Of a DNA stretch of 6,511 nt, positions 1 to 5,636 are shown piece after piece. Both the position numbers and the translations under genes were made by a program. A model generated the notes under the pieces. That model was not told the origin of the DNA and did no database searches. It worked only from the letters and a program-made list of their open reading frames with translations. How positions within the stretch are numbered: position 1 is the stretch's first letter; the number at the start of each line of letters is the position of its first letter. The DNA comes from Paludibacter sp. (GTDB lineage: Bacteria; Bacteroidota; Bacteroidia; Bacteroidales; Paludibacteraceae), in assembly GCA_024709185.1 (NCBI GenBank), contig JANJXE010000028.1, forward strand, positions 1 through 6,511, given 5' to 3'.

Positions 1-307
1 CATAGCCATTTACATGGTGTACAAGTCCCGAGAGCAAAGGTTCGTGGGAAGGTCGTAATCGCTGAAACACTTCCTTGGTTAAATTGGTCAGCTGATCGGT
101 TGCAATCACACACAGTATCATTGCAACGATAATCCAGATCGACTCCAGTTTCCAACGGCGGATAGCATATATAATAAACGTAAGATACAGTGGAATCCAT
201 ATCCATACTTTACTGACAAAGAACATTACCTCATCGAAAAAAGGGTTATTCCATCCATTAATAATCAAAAAAAGAGAGCGATCGAACTCCAGCAGGGTTT
301 CAAGCAT
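1..307 (-). CDS. PAP2-family membrane phosphatase, N-terminal part (3' end cut by window)
   Basis: This gene is too close to the window edge to be a long ORF, but 102 codons are readable from an ATG at 305-307 to the left end. The visible protein begins MLETLLEFDRSLFLIING, has hydrophobic segments at about residues 12-17, 34-49 and 56-74, and then carries K78-EVFQRL-R85-P86. This is the KX6RP first catalytic motif of the PAP2 (type 2 phosphatidic acid phosphatase) superfamily. The next motifs (PSGH and the second His) would lie just outside, after the closing GY. Family members remove phosphate from membrane lipids, for example undecaprenyl diphosphate, phosphatidic acid or phosphatidylglycerol phosphate; the visible part does not decide which. 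Only 2 bases separate it from the batE stop, so it is probably the last or a late gene of the Bat transcript. There is no clear Shine-Dalgarno, only an A/T-rich leader. The family call is firm; the substrate is unknown. Confidence 0.88.
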   Translation of the reverse strand, partial: MLETLLEFDRSLFLIINGWNNPFFDEVMFFVSKVWIWIPLYLTFIIYAIRRWKLESIWIIVAMILCVIATDQLTNLTKEVFQRLRPSHEPLLSGLVHHVNGY

Positions 308-309
308 AC

Positions 310-1068
310 TTAAATTTTTTCCAGGTGTTTTATTTCTACCCAACCCACACTATTGCTTCCGGGCCTTACTTCGTACCAGTCGCCCAGTACACTGATTACA
401 TTGACTTTAGTCCCTTCATGTAGCTGATATAAATCGGTACCACTCTTATCGGGAGCACTCTTTACCACTACAACGCCTGAAAGCACAATAGCCTCATTAT
501 GATTCAGCATTTGTTGTTTACGAATACCTGAAAACACTACAGCTGAAATACTTACAACAAAACCAACCACGCCCAGGTAGAAAAACGATTTCCTAACCAG
601 CATCGTTTTTCCAAACACAAATAATAGTAATGATATCATTGTCAGCGTAAAAACGATTCCCCCGAACAAAAACCAACCGTTTGAAGTACGTAATTTAATA
701 AGCATCTGGGTCCATTTCTTTAGAAAAAATGAATCGCCGGTATCAATGTTGTCAACCACCTTCAGATTCGCAAATTCCAGGTTGTGTTGAGCATCGGCAT
801 AGTCCGGTTTCAGACGCAAAGCCCTTTCGTAATTCAGGATTGCTTTTCCCAGGTTATTTTCCTTAAAATAGGCATTCCCCAGATTGTAATACAGCTCAGG
901 CGCTTCACCTTCGGCAAGCAAGAGTTGTTCGTAGTGTTCCACTGCTTCAGGATAACTTCCTGATGCATACAAACGGTTAGCGAGCGTAACAGCAGTTGAA
1001 TCTCCGGCAACGACCAACATCGGTGCCAGCAACAACGACAATGCGGTAAATATGAGTAGTTGTTTCAT
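310..1068 (-). CDS. batE: BatE: TPR and SH3b inner-membrane protein of the Bat operon
   Basis: The product is 252 residues. Residues 1-21 look like a signal peptide (Lys near the start, hydrophobic core, VVA before Gly22). Residues about 24-100 form TPR helices, with YYNLGNAYF followed by a typical AILNYERALRLKPDY repeat end. Two membrane segments follow at about 131-153 and 161-182, joined by a short positively charged loop, and an SH3b-like domain fills about 190-250 (VKSAPD, GTKVNVI, DWYEV, GWV). The expected topology is TPR and SH3b both in the periplasm with the hairpin loop in the cytoplasm. This TPR-hairpin-SH3b order is characteristic of BatE. SH3b domains often bind cell-wall material, but binding here is inference. 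The ATG at 1066-1068 is supported by the signal peptide; a weak purine stretch (AAGGCG) lies upstream in the 12-base gap after batD. The molecular role is unknown beyond membership of the Bat complex or pathway. Confidence 0.93.
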   Translation of the reverse strand: MKQLLIFTALSLLLAPMLVVAGDSTAVTLANRLYASGSYPEAVEHYEQLLLAEGEAPELYYNLGNAYFKENNLGKAILNYERALRLKPDYADAQHNLEFANLKVVDNIDTGDSFFLKKWTQMLIKLRTSNGWFLFGGIVFTLTMISLLLFVFGKTMLVRKSFFYLGVVGFVVSISAVVFSGIRKQQMLNHNEAIVLSGVVVVKSAPDKSGTDLYQLHEGTKVNVISVLGDWYEVRPGSNSVGWVEIKHLEKI

Positions 1069-1080
1069 TGTACTATCGCC

Positions 1081-2898
1081 TTAATTTTTTATTCCATTTT
1101 CAAGTTCGCCAATCAACCGTGCTGTGGTGTCATACAGCTGATCTCTGTGTTGCTGTCCCGATGAAGGTGCATATCGGGCAAATTCGCATTCATTCAACAA
1201 GTCAATACAGGCATTAGCTGTTTGTTCAGCCACCCCTTTATCATGAAGAACAGCTATTACTTTTTCCTTTGTAAGTTCGGCAACAGGTATCGATAATTTA
1301 TCGCTCAGATAGGTCCACATTCCCTTCATAAGCTCTTCGTAGAACCTCTCGGCATTTCCTTCCCTTAGCATTTTCATTGCCATTTTCAGTCGTTTACGGG
1401 CAATTTTATTGGCCCGTTTATTTTTCATCAGGGTTGCGTTGGCATTTTCTTTCAATTGCTTACGGAAGACAACAAACAACACCATTGCAATGAATGCAGG
1501 TATAAGGTACAAAAGCCAGTTTACAAATCCATCGATAAGATAATCCACTTGCTTCACCAGTTTCAACTCACCGGTATAAATGTAACGGATGTCGTTCCCC
1601 AGCTGTTTTACATTTTCTTTACGCGATGCGGTACTTCCGACCACCACCGACTCTTCCACGGTGCCATCGCTCTTAAGGACCTGGATTGTATAGGCAGGCG
1701 ACGAAAGTGTTTTGTATCGTTTGTCTTTTAAGTCGAAATACGACAAACGGTAGGCCGGTATTTCAAATGTTCCGGCATGACGGGGAATGAACATAATTTC
1801 CACCGATTTTGTCCCTCCCAAACCATTACCTGAAACCTTAAAATTATTATTTACTTTAGGATCGTACACTTCAAATGCTTCCGGAAACTCGATGGATGGA
1901 TTGCTGATTAACCGCATGTTTCCATTGCCTGTGATATTAATTGTCAGCGTTACTGCATCGTTCACCTTAACCTGTTCCGATGAGATGCTGGAAGATAGTG
2001 AAAAACTGCCCACAACGCCACTGAAATCAGCAGGCTTTCCGGAAGGCAACGCTTTTACATTCAGACGTACAGCAGGCACTTCAATCGTTCGGGGCACATT
2101 GCTGTAGGATTCAAAAAATTCATCAAAGATACTGCGCACCTGTTGACGGCTTTGCACCCGAATAATCGCTTCAAAAGTTGCTTTATCGATGGCAATTTCT
2201 CCCGACGACTGGGGATATAACAAGGTTTCAAATAATACAGCTGTAAGGTAATTCTTTCCGTTATAATTCTCGTAATCCAATTGTGTATTGGTCGAACGTT
2301 CCATTTCCTGAGATAAAAAACCTTTAAAATCGGGAATGGAACTGGCAGTACACTGTACGACATCGTAGGTAGTATACAATTTATAGGTCAGTTTTACGGC
2401 TTCCTGTTCAAAAACGGTCGTTTTGGAAAGAATGGGTCGGATGAATAAATTCTGAGCTGAAATATTAGCATTCGAAGCTGAGGAACCGGAAGAAGAAGAT
2501 GATGACTGTTCGTCGGCTGGTAACACCTTAATACTTAATCCATTGGAGGTATATCGTTCTCCATCCACCGTCACACTGGCCGATGGGATGGTAAAGGTTC
2601 CTGTTTTCTGAGGCTGAAGCGTATAGGTAAAGGCAATAGAAACTGTAGAACTCATATTGCCATTGATAATTTGCGAGCTGTAACTCTCCGATTTAAAGGG
2701 ACCTGCAAGCACATCAAAATTGGTGATTGCAGGGGCTCTGAAATCGCCCACCTTGGCGTTAGCCGTATAGGTTATCTGAAAGGGCTTACCCATGATAACC
2801 GTTGCCGGAGCTGAAGCCGTAAGCTTTACATCATTTGCCCATGCCATCGGTACTGATAGCAGTACGAGCAATAGCGGAATTATCCCTCTTTGTAGCAT
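1081..2898 (-). CDS. batD: BatD: large periplasmic beta-domain protein with membrane anchor and cytoplasmic tail
   Basis: The product is 605 residues, usual for BatD. Residues 1-21 are a signal peptide (hydrophobic core, then AWA before Asn22). Periplasmic beta-rich domains follow: about 23-127, 148-283 and 292-407. The first and third resemble repeated immunoglobulin-like modules, each with a 'G.F.IP' strand (TGTFTIPSASV near 99-109, AGTFEIPAYRL near 375-384). A Ser-rich linker at about 132-142 separates the first two. One membrane segment lies at about 459-478, followed by a basic stretch (about 479-507) and a helical cytoplasmic tail holding FYEEL, Y530, SIPVAELT (536-543) and CEFARYAP (571-578). 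The family (oxygen tolerance, BatD) has no known enzymatic activity and probably acts as a scaffold. The start is secure: the signal peptide begins at this ATG, and an in-frame stop lies six codons upstream with no ATG between. It is 45 bases after batC and 12 before batE. Confidence 0.95.
   Translation of the reverse strand: MLQRGIIPLLLVLLSVPMAWANDVKLTASAPATVIMGKPFQITYTANAKVGDFRAPAITNFDVLAGPFKSESYSSQIINGNMSSTVSIAFTYTLQPQKTGTFTIPSASVTVDGERYTSNGLSIKVLPADEQSSSSSSGSSASNANISAQNLFIRPILSKTTVFEQEAVKLTYKLYTTYDVVQCTASSIPDFKGFLSQEMERSTNTQLDYENYNGKNYLTAVLFETLLYPQSSGEIAIDKATFEAIIRVQSRQQVRSIFDEFFESYSNVPRTIEVPAVRLNVKALPSGKPADFSGVVGSFSLSSSISSEQVKVNDAVTLTINITGNGNMRLISNPSIEFPEAFEVYDPKVNNNFKVSGNGLGGTKSVEIMFIPRHAGTFEIPAYRLSYFDLKDKRYKTLSSPAYTIQVLKSDGTVEESVVVGSTASRKENVKQLGNDIRYIYTGELKLVKQVDYLIDGFVNWLLYLIPAFIAMVLFVVFRKQLKENANATLMKNKRANKIARKRLKMAMKMLREGNAERFYEELMKGMWTYLSDKLSIPVAELTKEKVIAVLHDKGVAEQTANACIDLLNECEFARYAPSSGQQHRDQLYDTTARLIGELENGIKN
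2473..2508 (-). repeat. Serine-rich low-complexity linker in batD
   Basis: Residues about 131-142 of BatD are nearly all Ser with one Gly (QSSSSSSGSSAS). The stretch joins the first periplasmic beta domain to the second and is most simply a flexible linker. Different Ser codons (AGC/TCA/TCT/TCC types) are mixed, so it is not a pure triplet repeat. Confidence 0.75.
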
Positions 2899-2943
2899 AT
2901 GTACGAATTTGCAGAGCTATTTAGCTGTTATTTCTACTTAATA
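2899..2943. other. Longest gap in the operon (45 bases, batC to batD)
   Basis: This is the only junction above 18 bases. It is A/T-rich and contains a short inverted repeat, AGCTA-TT-TAGCT at 2915-2926, with arms of only 5 bases and no U-run, so it is not a convincing terminator. No Shine-Dalgarno-like sequence is evident before the batD ATG. Nothing else is recognisable here. Confidence 0.6.
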
Positions 2944-3594
2944 TTACCAATCTTTTTCTGTTCCCTTACGGGTTGCTTTGGGCTGTTTCTTAGCCTTTTC
3001 CATCGTTTCTTTTTCCTCCTGCATCAGAGCCTGCAAAATCTGTTCGGCCTGTTCTTTCGACATTTGGTCATTTTGCGGAGGCTGTTGCTGTTGATCCTGC
3101 TGCTGATCCTGTTTCTGATCCTGCGGTTGTGGTTGCTGCTGTGGAGGTGGCTCCTGTTGATTTTTCAACAGGTACTGAGCGAAGGCAAGATTATACCGGG
3201 TATCATCATCCGAAGGATTCAGTCGCAATGCCTGCTTATAAGCTTCAATACTTTCCTTTACTTTTTTTTCTAACAATAGGGCATTGCCGGCATTGTGAAA
3301 AGCTGCTGCCCGCTTCAGTTTTGATTCCTGTTCCATTGGAGCCGCTGCCTGATATAACTCCAGGGCTTCCTTGTATTTCTGCTGACGGAATAAGGCATTA
3401 CCCAGATTGTAAACTGCATCGAACGATTGTTTGTTCTTTTGCAATCCCTTGCGGTATTCAATTTCAGCTTCTGTGAACTTTTGAGCCTTGTAGCTTTTAT
3501 TTCCGGCACGCAAAGGACCATACTCCTCCTGTGCCAATGCAGGATAGCAAATGCTGGTAAGACCAATAATCCATATAACTAGCTTCACACTCAT
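2944..3594 (-). CDS. batC: BatC: secreted TPR protein with a glutamine-rich tail
   Basis: The product is 216 residues. Residues 1-21 form a signal peptide (hydrophobic core, ALA before Gln22); no later membrane segment is visible, so it is probably periplasmic. TPR units cover about 25-52, 59-84 and 97-140, with recurring YNLGNALF, FHNAGNALL and YKQALRLNPSDDDTRYNLA signatures. From about 146 to 177 the chain is low complexity, 18 Gln in 32 residues mixed with Pro and Asp. A charged Lys/Glu helical segment (about 179-207) follows, and the protein ends EKDW. TPR domains mediate protein-protein contacts, so a partner-binding role beside BatA/BatB is the natural reading. No catalytic motif is visible. 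The ATG lies 5 bases after the batB stop, which implies coupled translation. BatE in this window is its TPR relative. Confidence 0.93.
   Translation of the reverse strand: MSVKLVIWIIGLTSICYPALAQEEYGPLRAGNKSYKAQKFTEAEIEYRKGLQKNKQSFDAVYNLGNALFRQQKYKEALELYQAAAPMEQESKLKRAAAFHNAGNALLLEKKVKESIEAYKQALRLNPSDDDTRYNLAFAQYLLKNQQEPPPQQQPQPQDQKQDQQQDQQQQPPQNDQMSKEQAEQILQALMQEEKETMEKAKKQPKATRKGTEKDW
3092..3127 (-). repeat. Three imperfect 12-base tandem units inside batC
   Basis: On the plus strand TGATCCTG recurs at 3092, 3104 and 3116, exactly 12 bases apart, with four variable bases after each copy. On the coding strand these units encode the Gln-Asp rich steps of the BatC tail (QDQK, QDQQ, QDQQ). The tract sits within a longer Gln/Pro-rich stretch at about 3062-3159. 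Units in codon multiples can expand or contract without breaking the frame. Confidence 0.8.
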
Positions 3595-3599
3595 AGGGC

Positions 3600-4634
3600 T
3601 TACATTTTCTCTTTTAAATCAAAAATCCGCAGACGATTCAGGCGTTTATTGATGCGTTCGAAAACGAAAAATTCAACTACCAGCAGCAACAAAGCCAGGA
3701 TTGCAAAGGACTGAAATTGCTCGTTGTACTCAGCAAAAACAGTGGAGGTGATATCAGTTTTAGCCAATGTGTCGAGCTCCGACGAAACCGCACGGTAGGC
3801 TGCATTGGTATTATCTGCTCGCACATACACCCCATTGCCTGCCAGGGCGATTTCCTTACACATCTCTTCGTTTAACTTCGACACCACCACATTACCCTCT
3901 TTATCTTTCCAGAAACTCATCGAGCCTTCTACAGGAATAGGAGCACCTTCGGGGCGGCCCATCCCAATGACATGAACCACAATATCTTTGCCCAAAGCCA
4001 TTTTAGCCGCTTCAACGGCATTATCTTCGTGATTCTCGCCATCGGTAATCAATACAATTGCCTTAGAGGCCTGGCTATTGGGCGAAAATGAATTCACAGC
4101 CAGCTCAAGTGCTGAACCAATAGCTGTACCCTGACGGGCAATCAGCTTAGGGCTTATCGACTGAAGAAATATCTTGGCTGAAACATAGTCGGACGTAATG
4201 GGCAATTGCGTAAATGCATCTCCTGCAAAAACCACCATTCCCACTTTATCGTCTTTCATCTGATCAATCAGCCTCGAGAGTACCTGTTTCGATTTATCAA
4301 GCCTACTGGGCTGTACATCCTGAGCCATCATTGAGTTCGAAATATCGAGCACCACCATTACCTCTATACCCTGGCGCTTTACCTCTTCTGTTTTGGTACC
4401 AAACTGGGGGCGTGCCAGCACTATTGCCAATAAGGTAACGCCCACCAAGGTCAATCCGAACTTCACTACCGGCCGCACGGTCGACATATTCGGCATCAGT
4501 TGTACCAGCAGTTCGGGATCGCCAAAACTGCGGATATTCCTCCTGTGCTGCCTCCTGCGAAAGAAGAAGATCGTCGCCAATACAGGGAGTATGGCTAGTA
4601 TAAATAAGTATTCGGGTTCTGCGAATCTAAACAT
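3600..4634 (-). CDS. batB: BatB: VWA-domain inner-membrane protein with intact MIDAS
   Basis: The product is 344 residues with three membrane segments, at about 7-25, 55-75 and 307-325. A VWA domain fills about 90-290. Its metal-ion-dependent adhesion site is complete: D97-I-S99-N-S101, T170 in QGTAIG, and D198 in ITDGE. The signature AFTQLPITSDY is at 140-150. The loop between the first two segments (RRRQHRRNIR) and the C-terminal tail are strongly basic. By the positive-inside rule these are cytoplasmic, which places the VWA domain in the periplasm. VWA domains with intact MIDAS bind partners through a divalent metal; here the partners are probably other Bat proteins, by inference. The N-terminus MFRFAEPEYLF is typical of BatB and supports the ATG at 4632-4634. 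It lies 18 bases after batA and 5 before batC. Confidence 0.96.
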   Translation of the reverse strand: MFRFAEPEYLFILAILPVLATIFFFRRRQHRRNIRSFGDPELLVQLMPNMSTVRPVVKFGLTLVGVTLLAIVLARPQFGTKTEEVKRQGIEVMVVLDISNSMMAQDVQPSRLDKSKQVLSRLIDQMKDDKVGMVVFAGDAFTQLPITSDYVSAKIFLQSISPKLIARQGTAIGSALELAVNSFSPNSQASKAIVLITDGENHEDNAVEAAKMALGKDIVVHVIGMGRPEGAPIPVEGSMSFWKDKEGNVVVSKLNEEMCKEIALAGNGVYVRADNTNAAYRAVSSELDTLAKTDITSTVFAEYNEQFQSFAILALLLLVVEFFVFERINKRLNRLRIFDLKEKM

Positions 4635-4652
4635 AGTCTTCTTACTTTACAA

Positions 4653-5636
4653 TCAGGGAATTTTCCGTAAATATACATTTCGCATAAGCACTTCAGCTAT
4701 AAGTAATACCAGTGCTGCGAGTGCAAACAGAAAATACTCCTCGTATTTTTTACTGTATTCACGCACGTTGATCTTTGTTTTTTCCATCTGATCGATTTCA
4801 GCATAAATACTGCGTAACTTCTCGTTATTGGTAGCCCTGAAATACTGACCACCTGTCATCTCAGCAATCTCTTTCAGAGGACGTTCATCAAAAGCCGACT
4901 CAATTTGCTGATACTGCATTCCAAGCGGTGTCTGAATCGGGATGTTTACCATGCCATGAGACCCCACACCGATAGTGTAAACTCTTATTCCCATTGCTTT
5001 TGCAAGCTCACCCGCCGAAACAGGTGCAATATCACCACGGTTATTATCCCCATCGGTCAACAAAATCACAACTTTCGATTTGGCTTTACTTTCCTTCAGT
5101 CGGGCCACCGAATTAGCCAGCCCTAGTCCAATCGCAGTACCATCCTCTATCATTCCATAATTTATGCTGTTAAAAAGATTGATGAGCACCGTATGATCAG
5201 TTGTCAGCGGACATTGGGTAAAACTTTTAGCTGCAAACAAGACCAAACCGATATTGTCGTTCGGACGGGAAAGGATAAACTCGTTAGCAACCGACTTGGA
5301 AGCTTCCAACCGGTTTGGACGAAAATCTTCAGCCAACATTGATCCTGAAATATCCAGCGCAATCATGATATCAATCCCCTCGGTATTCTCGGTACGCCAC
5401 GAATCCGACGACTGCGGACGGGCGATGGCGATAATCAGAAGGGCAACCGACAAAAAACGCAGGTAATAAGGAACATTCAGAAGTTTAACCTTCATACTGC
5501 GAGGAAATGACCTCAGGCTGCGGTGTGAAGAAATCTGCAGGCTGGCATCCGATCGATGCAATTCCTTCAGGAACCAATACACCATAGGTATCAGCACCAG
5601 TAAACCAAACAAATATTCCGGATTATGAAATGTCAT
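4653..5636 (-). CDS. batA: BatA: VWA-domain inner-membrane protein with intact MIDAS
   Basis: The product is 327 residues with membrane segments at about 7-24, 57-73 and 301-318 and a VWA domain at about 86-285. The MIDAS is complete: D95-I-S97-G-S99, T167 in DGTAIG, and D195 in LTDGD. The family signature SFTQCPLTTDH is at 138-148. The segment between the first two membrane helices (about 25-56) is rich in Arg and Lys, and the C-terminal tail is also basic, so the VWA domain is predicted to be periplasmic. It is a clear paralogue of BatB downstream. The N-terminus MTFHNPEYLF is typical of BatA and supports the ATG at 5634-5636, although this start lies inside the upstream gene and overlaps its end by 14 bases. 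The stop is TGA. In the family the protein is associated with MoxR-type ATPases; its direct biochemical function is not established. Confidence 0.96.
   Translation of the reverse strand: MTFHNPEYLFGLLVLIPMVYWFLKELHRSDASLQISSHRSLRSFPRSMKVKLLNVPYYLRFLSVALLIIAIARPQSSDSWRTENTEGIDIMIALDISGSMLAEDFRPNRLEASKSVANEFILSRPNDNIGLVLFAAKSFTQCPLTTDHTVLINLFNSINYGMIEDGTAIGLGLANSVARLKESKAKSKVVILLTDGDNNRGDIAPVSAGELAKAMGIRVYTIGVGSHGMVNIPIQTPLGMQYQQIESAFDERPLKEIAEMTGGQYFRATNNEKLRSIYAEIDQMEKTKINVREYSKKYEEYFLFALAALVLLIAEVLMRNVYLRKIP
5623..5636 (-). other. 14-base overlap between the BatD-like gene end and the batA start
   Basis: The batA ATG (5634-5636) lies inside the last codons of the upstream gene, whose TAA is at 5623-5625, in a different frame. 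The upstream chain ends DDIS while batA begins MTFHN from the same bases. Such an overlap usually means that ribosomes ending the first gene begin the second, which would tie the amounts of the two membrane proteins together. The overlap is seen directly; the coupling is inference. Confidence 0.9.

Noticed and set aside
1456..2107. Plus-strand ORFs at 1456-1731 and 1787-2107
   Set aside because: Both lie wholly opposite batD, show no recognisable motif or signal, and have no neighbours in their direction.
2061..2363. Minus-strand ORF within batD in another frame; likewise 3315-3566 within batC
   Set aside because: They are out-of-frame readings inside well-supported genes, with no coherent protein pattern.
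2915..2926. Inverted repeat AGCTA-TT-TAGCT as a possible terminator or operator between batC and batD
   Set aside because: The arms are 5 bases, the loop is 2 bases and there is no T-run; such a repeat is expected by chance in A/T-rich sequence.
2899..3273. Plus-strand ORF rich in Leu and Phe, resembling a small membrane protein
   Set aside because: It is the antisense of the BatC C-terminal half. Its Leu-rich character comes from reading the Gln/Lys/Glu-rich codons backwards, and batC on the other strand has clear TPR motifs.
4214..5466. Plus-strand ORFs at 4214-4438, 4393-4791, 4905-5126 and 5254-5466
   Set aside because: They are shadows of batA and batB with no domain-like pattern; the opposite strand carries complete VWA proteins.
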